64,000 nt of DNA. Source: Apostichopus japonicus. Taxonomy: Eukaryota > Echinodermata > Holothuroidea > Aspidochirotida > Stichopodidae. The translations under genes and the position numbers were made by a program. Numbering within the stretch: the stretch's first letter is position 1; the number at the start of each line of letters is the position of its first letter. The notes under the pieces were generated by a model, which saw only the letters and a program-made list of their open reading frames with translations, did no database searches and was not told where the DNA came from. Below are positions 1 to 11,900 of the stretch, in pieces. The DNA lies in NCBI RefSeq assembly GCF_037975245.1, contig NC_092568.1, positions 33,078,501-33,142,500 of the forward strand. Direction: 5' to 3'.

Positions 1-727
1 TGTTTATCTGCCTGCAAGGTCTAACTTTGGACTGACACACTTTAAAGGCATCGAAGACTCGCCCCAAACCGCGTGCCGCCCTCTGCAAAGAAAAGTTAAC
101 TTTCCGTTGCTTGCAAGAGAAGTGTTTTTCTTGTCGCTACAAAATGCAGACAGTAATGAAACGTGATAACTTAATTGTTATCTTTTATCTGGTCATGAGA
201 TGTCCATCGCTGCTATGTACACTGTGTTATGGGTATCGACCGTAGCTGCATGTATTGACTGTGCACTAGTGTCTAATTACCGACGGTAGCAAGCTGTGTG
301 TGTATTCTGTGGGATCGATGGTGGTGTCTAACACTTCTGTTGCACCTCATTCGAAAATAGGTCAGATTACCGGCATCAGACGTTTGTTTGTGCGCGAGTC
401 TTCCCTCCCTTAAAAATGATCTTATGATGTCTGAAAGAGAGTCACTCACATCGATTATTTACTCCGAAAATATCGGAAAGATGCCGTCAAGTATAACGGT
501 AAAATAAAGGGTGTTGGGAGGGGCGGGAGGGGTGGGGCGACAAAATGGAGATTAAAGTATATTTTAGATAATCTTCTACAATATCTGGACTTTTATATGT
601 ACTAAGGGAGTTCTATCTGAGATGTTAAACTTGAAAATTAACCGAGTTCTAGATAAATATTATACAGAGATGTTAATATATATATATATATTAATTTTAT
701 TCTTAATACCATTTTAATATTTAACAG
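1..727. other. Intron of upstream galaxin-like gene (no exon seen)
   Basis: This stretch precedes the acceptor (ag at 726-727) of the terminal exon of a galaxin-like gene. I see no dicysteine-coding exon in it. It holds a G-rich run near 510-540 and a TA run near 680-700. The rest of the gene must lie upstream of the window. Confidence 0.5.
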
Positions 728-1154
728 GTACCGGAAGACAGATGACCACCAGGAGTGTTGTGGGAGTGTCCCTTTCAGCCCTGAAGAGGGCGCTCTCTGT
801 TGCGAAGATAGCCTGTACAATGACACTGCTGAGGGAGACTCGTGTTGCGATAAACTGAAATACAACACGTTATTCCAGACATGCTGTACCACTGGCGGGA
901 AAAATTACGTCATGTCGGCCGACGACCAGTGTTGCTCCAATGGCGAAGCAGTCGATACGTCACGTGATACATGTTGCGACGGCCTGATCCATAAGGAGAT
1001 CGCGAATGGACAGTGTTGCGGTAACCAAGTGATCCGAGATCCGGTCCACGAACAATGCTGTGGAGGACATTACTATCACATATCGTCAGGTCCAAAGCAG
1101 TGTTGTAACAACAAATTGATTGCAACTTTTGCAACATGCTATGACAATGTATAG
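728..1154 (+). CDS. Terminal exon of a galaxin-like dicysteine-repeat protein (5' part outside window)
   Basis: The exon follows an acceptor (ttaacag at 721-727) in phase 2: base 728 completes a codon begun upstream, and reading then runs from 729 to a TAG at 1152-1154, giving 141 residues. The peptide carries nine Cys-Cys pairs spaced about 11-15 residues apart, with CCG, CCx and YxxxxxxCC patterns. This is the hallmark of galaxin, an extracellular matrix protein first known from coral skeletons and found as relatives in other invertebrates. The exon is about 94% identical in DNA to the last exon of the next gene (18141-18567) until the final four codons, where the tails diverge completely (YDNV against EAEE). 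Its frame is intact, so it is probably the last exon of a live tandem paralogue. A pseudogene or a lone duplicated exon cannot be excluded, because the upstream exons are not visible. Function beyond a secreted, disulphide-rich matrix or adhesive role is inferred. Confidence 0.75.
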
Positions 1155-1659
1155 ATTGGTATTTGGCACAAAGAAGAGACGGTTTCTTTTTTGGTTGTCA
1201 TTTTCTTCAAAAAAAAAAAAAACATTCGTTATTAATCAATTTATCGCGAATTCTTAGTTGTTTGTTTAGTTATCTGATGCAGAAAAGTGCATGAGATATA
1301 TCTAACATGTTAGAGAGACAATGGGTCATACCATTTCCATAAAAGGTATGGCCAGGTTCGGTTTTGGTTATTAACATCATATTTCTTATTACAATCTAAA
1401 CTAACACGATATCTACACAGCCAATGCCATATATTTAGCTCTCATGCAGCCTTTATGTACGAGAACTGGGACAAATTAGCACCTGCCAAGGTAGTTTGGG
1501 CTTTTCTCAGCCAAATATCTACAAAGATTCAAATTCAAAAATTCAAATATATAATACGTCAAATAATCGCACAAACGTTAACTTAAAAATAACTGGATAG
1601 AAAGGTGTTTCTTCCTGTCCATTGGTTTCATTTGAGAGATTTAAACGATCAAAGGAGTG

Positions 1660-1892
1660 TTAGCTCAATGAGTGTTAGCTCAGTGGTTAACGCCGGTGCC
1701 TTCCAATCATAAGGTCCCCGAGTTACTCCAACATTAATGTCGTCCAGTTACAGAGTTGTTGACAATTGACATGTCATAATCATGGACGTTAAATATGAAT
1801 GTAAGAGACTGACTTCGGTCAGCTTGCGGCTTTGATAACCAATGAGGCTTCTTCGCAAGTTCCTGCTTGCAGGAGGATCTAAAATACACACA
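1660..1892 (+). repeat. tRNA-derived SINE, copy 1
   Basis: The head carries a Pol III A-box-like stretch (TTAGCTCAGTGGTTAACGCC) and a degraded B-box (CCCCGAGTTACTCC). It is followed by a body shared with 51150-51386 and, reversed, with 48628-48762. The shared body includes the TTGACAATTGAC motif, the hairpin-like GACTTCGGTC segment and the CCTGCTTGCAGGAGGATCTAAAATAC tail core read as two overlapping pieces. The A-box region is locally duplicated (GTGTTAGCTCA occurs twice, 15 bp apart). Confidence 0.75.
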
Positions 1893-4800
1893 TACATACA
1901 TGCATAAAGTAAGTAAGTACTAACGAATTTAAAGATGGTGTGTCGTCTGCTACGCAATTCTTTAAGCCCATTGGCTGAATGAAGAATTTCGTCATTAAAC
2001 TAACCAATCATAACGTTCGATTCGAACTTAGTCCACCATGCAGATCACCCAGTGTAACTGATACAAGGCGGATCTGAGCTTTGTGCACTACACAAAAAAA
2101 AACTCGATTGTGTCACGTTAAATGCATAAATTTATTTGGTTCAAAGATTGCTCAACAGACGAGACCCCATTTTGCAACTACTATAAAAAGTCTTTTCTTA
2201 CCAGTAAGGAAATTGGTGAAGGACGATTTTTCTGTCATCTGAAATAACATTATTTATTCTATAAATATTACATATAGACTAGTCAAATTTTATATTTAAA
2301 ATATGTACAGTTATTACGCTTTTTATACAAACTGAGGTTTCAAGTCCAGATTCACAAGATGTGTACCGATATATTAACATAAATATTCTTTGAAAAGTTT
2401 ATATTATTTATTAATTATTATTTTGTCTTTCAAGACAACAGTATCACAATTGCTGATGCGAAATGCAACATTCATGTATAACCTTTCCAAAGAAAATTTG
2501 GGAATACAAAGTATTCGCTACTTAGCGAAGTAAATACCTTCATTTATTTCATTAACGTTTTGTCAAAACGAAAAAAAAAAAGATATATATATATATATAT
2601 CTATTTATATATATATATATATAAATGTACATATTATTGCTGTTCTCATATTGATGCATGGTGATTGTTTTTCATATTGAATATTTATTTATTGTTTAGT
2701 CAATTGTTTTAGAATACTAAAACCAAATTTTAAACTGTAGTCTGCTAAGATTTCTCAATCACTTCCATACAAAATTTATTTATGAATTATTAATCTATTA
2801 ATGCCACACTAACTTATAATGATTTAACCGAGCTATTTTGGTGACATCTTTTAAATATTTGAAAAGCATACTTAATATTGTAATAAATTATTTTTATTTG
2901 CATATAAGGTGTCCATGTCTCTTTAATTTATTCAATATCTTTCTTTCGCTTAACTGGTACTGCGGTAATCCACACGGATAAGTCATTCAACAACAACAAT
3001 TTGTTTACAAACAGAATGTTAGTAGAACCTTCATTAGTACAACAACTGTAAGGGAAAGTACAAAGTTAAATTGGAACATATTCAAAAAAAGAATGTATGG
3101 GTTTACACGAGAGTAGGAAACAAAATTAAAAACAAAATTAATCTTGATGTATGCTGAAGACTATACCTATAGCCTAACATAGACAAATAATGTTGAATGT
3201 TTCCAAAAGTTGATCTGTTGTTAATTAATATAAACTTAAAAGAACATATCTTGGTTGGGGTTAAAATTAGAATTGTTAAAATAACATCGATTAACAGTAA
3301 CATATATGCTTGCAATTTTGGAGCTGACGTCATCATTTTCAATGAAGCATTAAAGGAGCCTTCCAGACTTTTTTAATGCATATTTTAAATAGTGGATATC
3401 TTGAACACCGGAGAAGTTATAGAAACAATATACTAGCACTTATTTTTTCTTGGAAAATAGCAGATTAGATACAAATATATTCTAGTATATCATATATCAA
3501 TATATTATATTATATATTACATATAAATATGTTGTATTATATTATATATAAATATATTATATTATATATTATATATAAATTCTGCCTAACGATATCCTTT
3601 AGTAATCAGAATCCAACTTAACTGAACAAAATTATGTTAATGAACTTGATCTTGGGAATTACATGTTATACCATTGTGGTTGGTTCATATAGTATGATAT
3701 GTCATTTCAACATAGGGATTGATTAGGTTTAAACGCAGGGCTGTGCTAATGAATACTCTTGAATGTTCAAGTTTATGGGGTTGAAAGGGGGCCGTACACC
3801 CGCTTCCCCCATTGCAACGCCAATGTATTTATATCCCTTTAAATAACTTTTCGATTCTGGTCCCTTACAAAGTAAAAACGAGATTATTAAATTTTATATA
3901 GAGAAGGAAAAAAACAAACAAACAATAGAACACCTACAATGCATGCACAAAGTTGCGGATTAACAGAACTGGGTAAGAAAACAAAATATGTAATTAAATG
4001 GATTTGACATATTGAATTTGACTGCTTGTCTAAAAGCGACAAATGCAGCTGAACTGGAAAACTGTGACATTTCAGATGTTATTTTGGATTTGTTTTAATT
4101 TAGTTTTCTTTAAACAATCATCCTGAACGCTTTGACAGAGAGTATACCTCAACTCCTAACCAACCCCACCACCCCCCCACTACCACCCGCCCCCACTGGC
4201 CCAACACAACCAGTCGCAAACTATATTGCATTTCCAATCACATCTTAAGTTAATATTGATTTTCTTTCCAAATTATCGAGGTAAAAGAGTCATTCAGATT
4301 TAATGGGAAAATACATTTACCGCAGACTTGTCCAAAGTGATGTGGTGGTAAAAAAACCCATTATGCTTCGGTATTTTCAGGATAGAAATTAACCTGGCTA
4401 TATGAAGTAACTGTATAGATATAGTAGAGGGTGTAGAGAATAAAATGTCATCAAAATTCGGACCAAAGCCTTTTCTAAGGCATGTGTACCCAGTAATGTA
4501 TAAAATGCATTGAGAGCCTAAATAGATTGATGCACAGTGTCAGCCGAGTATAACTTTAACACCTTTGATTTCCAAATAACTTCCTTCTAGAACCTTAAAA
4601 TTTGCCAAAGCTTTCCCAAGATAGTTGAGTCGTCCAAACAATTTGGGAATTGGGGGTTGAGGAACCCAGATCCTGCCATCCTTACATGCCTATGCTTCCC
4701 TTGATTTAGGAGCTTTTGTGGGCAAAGCAAATTTTTGAATTGTGTGGGACATATATGTTAGGATGTAATAAGTTGACTCAAAGTATCATCCAAAACTATT

Positions 4801-5512
4801 CTAGTTGCATTGAGCCTTACTCAAACCGACCCCCCCCCCTCCCCCAACTCCCACCCTCTTCACTTTACAGGGATGCTTTGTATACTTCCAATGACCATCC
4901 TTTCATGAAACTGACATAGGCCTACATTAAATTAAGTTAGTACAATATTAACCTGATATCAGCAATACCATATGAAAAGCACTTGTAGCATATATTCGTT
5001 ACATTTACAATGGACAACAGGTGGATAGGCCTAGGCTTTCTGCCAATGATTCAGTGTATACGTTCAAAAGCGTGCGCAAGTTGTACAACGGCGCTGTTAC
5101 AAGTGACAAATATACGGCTCTGTGACAAATGAATACTTCATTTCTCAACGTGGATATTTGGCAGCCAGTTTATTTTTGTAAGATCATGAATAATTCATAA
5201 CTTTCCCTTCGTTGTACTACGAAAAACAAATTCGCATCCCGCTCTACCAACTAACCAATCGAAGGCCTATGTACCGATCATCACGAGCAAGAATGAATGT
5301 GCCTTGACTGTGTGGGATTTGAAAACTATAGTTTCGGTGAATTATATAGGCCCTTTATATAGACCTTGTGCCAAACTCGCAATAAATTGACATATACCTG
5401 TTCCCAAGTTCTCAGTAGTGGTCATTTGTAAAGAAAGCTAGAAGAGAAAGAGAACACATGGGTGGATACAGCAAAAGAGAGTTAGGGGGGGGGGGTAGGA
5501 TGGAGTGATCAA

Positions 5513-5517
<5 letters not shown>

Positions 5518-5589
<72 letters not shown>
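5518..5589. repeat. (TA)n microsatellite
   Basis: An almost pure TA run of about 70 bases, preceded by a G9 run at 5486-5494. Confidence 0.95.
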
Positions 5590-6274
5590 AATACACCCAT
5601 CTATCTAGAATTAACTGGCAAACATTCTTAGAAATGTAGCAATGGAAAAAAATAGCAATGGAATCGATATTCATTTATGCTAATGTCATATTAGTTCCAT
5701 CTCTGACTCTTGTCGTCAATATCATCGGTGTCCTGAGTACAAGAAACGGGATACCGAAAAACCGGCTATTCGAACCGGAATTGACTCAGCGACCCAGAGG
5801 TATATCATGCTACTCCCGTACAACAACTTCCCGGATGATCTCTACGATCTGTGCTATCAAAGGCATTATATGATATTCGGTGACAAGTAGGCTATATCAA
5901 GGACGGCGGAAGCACTTTTAATCTGGGGGGGGGGGGCACCGACATCAAAGGGCACTTTGCAGAAATTCGATTGGACTGATGCAGCCTTATATTTAGTGCC
6001 CTTTCTAACTCTTATTGTATTATCTTATTTGCGTATACACATCACTCCATCAACGCCCCCCCCCCCCCCTCAAGGAAAATATGCATACTAGCACTGCAAT
6101 ATCCAATGTGCAAATTGGGAAACAAGGAACAAGTTTTCTTTTGAGACAAAATGAGGTGAAATCGTTGCTAATGTAGGAATCTTCCAAATTAGAGTTTATT
6201 TCTTGTCAATATCTTAACAATTTTTTTCCATTCGAAATAGCTTTGAGTTTGACCCACCTAAATTCATTAAAAGT

Positions 6275-6440
6275 CAGGGGCGTAGCCAGGATTTGCAAAG
6301 TTGTATGCACGACTATCTGAGCGGAGCGCCACCATCGGTTGGCGCGGAGCGTACAAGAAAAGTTTTGGTTTTACAAACCCCTCAGATGGCTGGAAACGGC
6401 CCTTCCCAAGTGTTGATCCTGGTTCCCTGGCCTCTTGCTA
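6275..6440 (+). mobile_element. Left part of a hAT-like non-autonomous element (family A)
   Basis: It begins CAGGGGCGTAGCCAGG, the kind of end seen on the other family A copies. It shares with 41290-41616, and with the reversed copy at 56253-56652, the internal stretch around CTATCTGAGCGGAGCGCC and GGTTGGCGCGGAGCGTAC. I could not find a matching right end or target duplication, so the copy is probably truncated and its right boundary is approximate. Confidence 0.55.
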
Positions 6441-7079
6441 ACTTGAGACACCTTAATTTTTATGTAGAAAAAGGGCACATTTTTAACCTGAGGAAAAGTG
6501 GGGGGGGGGGGAATTTTGTTAATCGCATATGCTTTAATACTAGACCAATGTTACACTGCCTATTCTTTTCTAATGTGTTCTCTTTCCCTCTGTTGTGTGA
6601 GTTAACAGCTGGGGGAGGGGCTGCGTGGGGCGGGAAGTTGCTGATTGATCCCCATCAGAAAGCAGAGGCCTGTTCTCACCCGTCAATGTGGAAATCTTAG
6701 AAGCAGTTCGCGGAACACACTCTGCAAAGTCTAAGGTTGTCTGCTTTGTTTATATAGTAGATGTACATGCATAGTTAGCATTAACTTAGACCAAATTTAT
6801 GCTGTCACTTTGACGTGTAATATGCATAAAAAGTGAATGGTAACAGATCTAGTAGACCGCCAAGTCCCAACGAACAGCGGCAAATTTTCACTTGTTAACG
6901 TGGGAAATTGACGACGTGGAAGCGTATAAGAAACCCGCGGAAGAGACAAACGGTAAAGTCTATAGTGCTTTAACTATTGTTCGGGAAAAGTAACATTGCA
7001 TCTGTAGGCTTACTTTGAGACATTATAGCTGAATGGAGTCTTATAAACAATGCCGTATTGATAACTGACTTACCCTACA
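6441..7079. other. Intergenic; nothing recognised
   Basis: A poly-G run lies near 6500-6511. There is no splice-supported or family-like coding sequence. Confidence 0.4.
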
Positions 7080-7082
7080 CCC

Positions 7083-7519
7083 ATTGAGCATGGTACTTTC
7101 AAATGTGATCGTACTTCGAGATGCATCATCTGCAGCCACCACATTGTTGAATCCAATTCCATCACCAGCCACAGCACCCAACTCACACACAATACTAAGG
7201 GTCACATCACTTGCACAACCACTAATGTCATATATCTGATCTCTTGTAGGGTTTGCATCCAGTATGTTGGCGAAACCAAAACCACCCCAAGAAGCGATTC
7301 TATGGTCACAGATCCACAGTCAACACCATGAAGACTGAGACTCCAGTTGGAGGACACTTTAACCTTCCCAACCATACCATTAACGACATGTCCCTACATG
7401 GGATTGAATCCTTGGGTAGCCGTCCTGACCTAGTACGAATCAGCAGAGAGAGGCTGTGGATGCAACGCCTTCGCACCATTCAACCTCATGGGCTCAACAT
7501 TCAGGAAGGACATGACTAA
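7083..7519 (+). pseudogene. Penelope-like retroelement, C-terminal GIY-YIG endonuclease fragment
   Basis: Translation shows the end of a Penelope-like element ORF. A Cys/His-containing stretch leads into VIYLISC and the GIY-YIG-type motif IQYVGET (about 7200-7285), then KKRFYGHRST, PVGGHFNLP, a conserved RERLWMQRL and the terminal PHGLN, with the stop at 7517-7519. The first half (ending in QYVGETKTT) and the second half (KKRFYGHR onward) are in different frames, so about one base has been lost near 7285-7295 and the copy is dead. The reverse-transcriptase region is missing upstream. Family assignment rests on the order of these motifs and is fairly secure; a GIY-YIG domain from another source is the only real alternative. 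Confidence 0.8.
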
Positions 7520-7843
7520 CTTTTCTTCTGTCCCCCCTCCTTCTCCCCTTGTTCCCCCCCCCTTGACTCCTCTTCTCGTAGCTCTCTTCCACCCATTTTT
7601 CTCCACACCTTTCTGTCTTTGTTCTTATCCAGTTTATTCCCTACCCCTTCCCTTAATCCTCTCTTTGTCCCTCCACTGTTTATCTCCTACCCCTCTTCTT
7701 CCCCTGATGGTTTCTTTCTTTCTTCTCTCCATCCTTTGTCCACTAATCCCTTTTCATTCATCTCTTTGTGTTCACCATGCTCATTAACCTGTCTGTATTT
7801 TGTGCGTGTTTTTGTCCCTTCTGTTACTGTTACTTGTCATTCA
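7520..7843 (+). mobile_element. Pyrimidine-rich 3' region of the Penelope-like element
   Basis: A C/T-rich stretch of about 320 bases lies between the retroelement stop codon and the hammerhead-like motif. The open frames across it are low-complexity (Pro/Ser/Leu-rich) and are not credible genes. Confidence 0.55.
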
Positions 7844-7882
7844 GCCTTTGAAGAAGATCCTGCTAGGATCGAAACGTCAGGC
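7844..7882 (+). ncRNA. Hammerhead-ribozyme-like motif of the Penelope-like element
   Basis: The sequence reads GCCT, then TTGAAGAA, a perfect 5-bp stem (GATCC / GGATC) with loop TGCTA, then GAAACGTC and AGGC, which pairs with the opening GCCT. This is the layout of the small-stem-III hammerheads known from Penelope-like element terminal repeats (core, stem II, GAAA, then a GUC cleavage triplet). The core differs from the canonical CUGAUGA, so activity is doubtful. Confidence 0.5.
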
Positions 7883-8758
7883 CAACTTACTTTTACGCAT
7901 TTTCCTACACAGGCGCTCTAGTGGATAAGCAGTTTGGTAACAGTTTTATTTTATTTTAAATAAACAGTTACCTGCATTAGCGAACGTGAAGGCGTATTAT
8001 TATAATTATTAATAATTTGCAAGTCGGAAATATGGTTAATTACCCATGCAGATTAAAGACATCTTTGAACTATACTGTAGGTGCTTCCCCACAACGGCAT
8101 TCACTATCTGACCTATCATCACCTCCACTCACATACCCCCCCCCCACCCCCCCTCCCGATCTCTCCGATCCGGCCTCGATATGCCGCAATTTAGTAACGG
8201 TTTCGTCAAGCAGCGTATATAAGCAAACATCCTTTCACTGTAACATTAATTAATTTTAAATATAACTTAGAGATGAGGACAATCCGTGTAATGAATCGAA
8301 TGTTTCAAAATTGCTGTTACCAAAATAAGCTTAACTTAAGAATTGTCGAAAAAAATTGCTCCATTGATGTATTTTTCATCTCTAGGTTCCGGTATATGGA
8401 TAATGCTATAGGTTGGTTGGATTCATTATGAAATATCATCACGGAGAGGCACCTCAGATGGGATTTATGTCATAAAACGAAAGATAAGGTGAATTGTTTT
8501 ACTCGTGCATGTGCAATTAATAAGAGATCGAAATTATATCCTTTATGCTGGCTATTTACTGTTACATACTGTAACATGACACGAGATTGTTAACAATTAT
8601 AAAATAATTAATTGAAAATTGCATATATCCGCGCCGTTTCATTTGAATTTCATTTGTTCATACTAAATGAGCGTAAATAATTAAAACACAAGCTGGTTGT
8701 ATGTAAATATCTTCTGCTCATGCCGCATATTGCGCAATATTTCATGACGTTATATCAT
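7883..8758. other. Upstream region of the galaxin-like gene
   Basis: Intergenic. A C-rich run lies at 8138-8156. I see no coding exon. The 3' boundary is the promoter described next. Confidence 0.4.
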
Positions 8759-8771
8759 GGGGACTTTCCCC
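8759..8771 (+). promoter_or_regulatory. Canonical NF-kappa-B (Rel) site
   Basis: The sequence GGGGACTTTCCCC contains the exact classic kappa-B element GGGGACTTTCC. It ends 15 bp upstream of a TATA box and about 115 bp upstream of the first ATG of the galaxin-like gene. Occupancy is inferred; the match itself is exact. Confidence 0.6.
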
Positions 8772-8786
8772 ATCGGATAAAATTAC

Positions 8787-8794
8787 TATATAAG
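8787..8794 (+). promoter_or_regulatory. TATA box of the galaxin-like gene
   Basis: TATATAAG lies 91 bp before the first ATG of the signal-peptide exon. Transcription would start near 8815-8825, and no other ATG intervenes before 8885. Confidence 0.6.
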
Positions 8795-8884
8795 TTTGGG
8801 ATTTGGTTATCTTGTTTAGATAAAAAAAAGCAAGAGTTTGCGAGAGGAGGAACGTAACATCGACAAAAACAAGTCATATTTTTT

Positions 8885-8951
8885 ATGAATCTAATTCCAA
8901 AGTCCATTATGAACATTTTCGCGAGCATTCTATTGCTAGTTGCTTTGGCAG
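8885..8951 (+). CDS. Galaxin-like gene, exon 1 (signal peptide)
   Basis: Two in-frame ATGs (8885, 8909) lead into the hydrophobic stretch FASILLLVALA. The donor is GCAG|GTAAGT and leaves one base (phase 1). Confidence 0.7.
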
Positions 8952-11900
8952 GTAAGTTTATTTTCATTTATATTCAGTCAGATTTTTGTGATTTTGTTTA
9001 CTTATAATTCCCACTAGTTTATAGATAATTAAAAGTATATATAATTGGAAATACATGAGTTTACTTACTTTACAGACAGAGTTAAGTTTTTCTTTTTGCC
9101 AAATTTGATTGCTAAAACGGAGAAAATCGCTTTCGTAGCTGTACATTTATTTTGTTTACTGATGCTTGATTTGTTAGTGGCATTATATGTATATACGGTG
9201 TATTTAATATAATGCGCGATATAAGTTGACATTATTTCTGATCACGAAGGTTCAGTCTGTATTTATTTTTCATGACATACTCTCAGGAATATTACTATAA
9301 TTTCATTCTTGTGATATTATACCTGCATGTACTGATCTTGAATAGTTATAAAATTTGTGACTCAAATGAGATCATAGTGAAATGAGTAATAAATTTGTCG
9401 TCTATGCGTTAAATTGAAGCAATGAGTAGAGATTACATGAATTAGGAATGTTCACTGATGTTGCTCTTTACCACATGTACATTTGGACTGTTTCTTAAAG
9501 TCGTGTTTTGCAAGTATCATATATCCGACAAAATGACAGAACTTCAATATTTCCATTAAACTGGGATTTTCTGTTTTATCTGTCTGTGTTATATTTATTT
9601 TACTATATAATTACCCGCGTTAATTGTCGTAAACAAAAACGTATTGGCCTATGTGGAAGAAAGTCACTACGGAGCTTCCCAATGAAGTGCAATTCACGAA
9701 CAAGTGTTAAAGTTCTTGGTTGCCTAGTTAATTGGTATGAGTTTCAAAGTTATCAAGATCGCAAATTACGTTAAGTGAATGCATGCTGCGCGTTCTATTA
9801 TATGTCTTGAAGAAAAATCGAGTTTGTTCCACAAGTCCGGGGGATATGTTTTCCCTTTCCACGGGTTGGGAAGTGGCCAGGGTGGGTCGGTATTTGCACC
9901 CACGAATAGAATGGTTTACATAAAGTGAGGTATAGATTTGTGTGTGGGGAGGAAGCAAGGCTCATATAGGGTCATCTTCAAGTGTTTCTAAAGATCTTTG
10001 CTTCATTATAAACCAATATAGTCTTCTGTCTGTACCTTTCAGGTATGTTATTAGTCGATCTCCAAAGGTCGTTCGGCAGACCTCCATGAATACCTGGCCC
10101 CCGAACCCTATATAGTATACCTTCTCCAAACACCCAACCTTCACAACGAGTCTCAAGGATTTAGCACTATAAAGTCAGTCTAATATATTCATGCATAAAC
10201 TCTACGGGCTAACAGCTTATTAATCCATATTTTTTAAACTTTCGTGCAAGATTGTTTGTCATTAAACAATTATGAATATTCATAGAATTCATGTGATGTA
10301 CAAAATTAGTCCAAGAATGAGTGGTTTTTATTATGTACAACTATATGCACGAATGAACGTGTCATATTACGACGTATATATAGATTAACAGGCATATGTT
10401 ATATCATTTGTCAGTTGCTATAACACAAGGAGACATATATGACGACCATACAACCTGGGTACTGGGTAAGATTGTCAATCGTTATCATAGTTTTATTACA
10501 TCTCTATGGTTACGGGATTTTCTCTTTCATGAAAAAAAAAACAAGCGGTAATATTTTTTATTTATTTCTTTCTTTGTTGGTTTTCTTTCTTTTCTTCCTT
10601 TTCTTGGTTTGTTTCTTTTCATTTTTCGACTTTTAAAAAAAATAATTTTTATTCCCTCTTTTCCCTTTTACCTTAAGAATGAAACTGTTATTTTAACAGT
10701 TATTGCTTCTCTGCTGTCTTCTAATACTTGAATTATTCATCAATTAAAAGCAGGAAATAATTGCAGGTTTTGTAGCTGTTTTAGGTAAGATGATTACGTA
10801 TGATATATGGATAACTCAAAAAGATGGTGAAACCTGGTTAGCTTGTAAATTTTTGAATGACAGCAAAAGCTATATACTATACACATGCTCCCTAAACTCG
10901 TTGTATTATTATTATGTCTACTCATTATGTATGTTTTCGGACGGATTTCCTTATCACAGAAGGAGAGAAAGGCATGTGCAAGGGAGGTCGTTGTCCAGAT
11001 ATGATATACGATACATCTGAAGAGACGTGTTGCGGGGGTGTCGTCTACAGAAAGGATTTGGACGAGAACAATAACCCTTTGTCCGAATGTTGTAAGTATA
11101 GAAAATATTAGAATATGTGATTTATCAAAGATTCTTCTAGCATGCAGATACTTCACTATACAACCATATATGATATAAGAGTGACTTCCAAGAATAATAA
11201 TTGCAAAAATAGATTTAAAATATTTCAGAACAAAAATAGCACGTTACATAACAAAACTGCAAAATTTATTTGATTGGGTTATTGTTTTACACATATCCAA
11301 TTAGTATCGACATACGTCATAGTACAGGTTAGCCTATACTATACTGTCACAAAACATAGGCCACGAAAAAAGAAAGACTGTTTACTTCTTTCATCTATTT
11401 TTAATGATTGTGTTGACCATATATAAAGTCAATTGATTTCATCAAGTGCTAAAATGTTTGCTTACATACCATTGTCTTATCCATTCATAGGCAGTGGCTT
11501 ACAAATGTATGCCACAGAGACGCAAGCATGTTGTGGGCAAGTCATTGAAAAATCTACGCATGCGTGTTGTGCCATTGGTACATCGGATCCCGTTGCATAC
11601 GACGTGGAATTGGAGGGTTGCTGCGCAGGGGTGGTATATGACAAAGCAGGGAAAGTATGCTGCCAAGAACATCTTTATAGCACTCAGAATGAAGTTAAGT
11701 ATAATAAGATGATAACGGCTAAGAATAAATAGTGGAAAATTCTAAATATCATATTAGGATCAGAATTGCTCGAGATAATAATCTCGTATAATCGTCTGCA
11801 ACAACTTTCATCAGTATATTATGATACATGCAGTTTCATATCGTTTAAAGTTTAAGGGTATGGGGGCCGCACTGTAAGACTAATAGACTCTTCATTAAAA

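Larger units (their letters stand above)
1155..6274. other. Intergenic, repeat-rich; no gene seen
   Basis: I find no supported coding exon here. The stretch holds a SINE (1660-1892), TA microsatellites (2583-2622 and 5518-5589), an AT-rich patch (3476-3580), a partial copy near 3350-3600 of the roughly 500-bp repeat seen downstream, and poly-C or poly-G runs near 4165, 4835, 5485, 5925 and 6055. Bases 2460-2560 resemble 19430-19500 downstream of the second galaxin-like gene, which supports a tandem duplication reaching into 3' flanking DNA. Confidence 0.5.

Noticed and set aside
5905-6075. Poly-G on the left and poly-C on the right suggesting another inverted-repeat element
   Set aside because: The outer ends do not pair and no target duplication was found.
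7488-7921. Pro/Ser/Leu-rich frames after the Penelope stop codon
   Set aside because: Pyrimidine-rich low-complexity DNA in the element's 3' region, overlapping in two frames.
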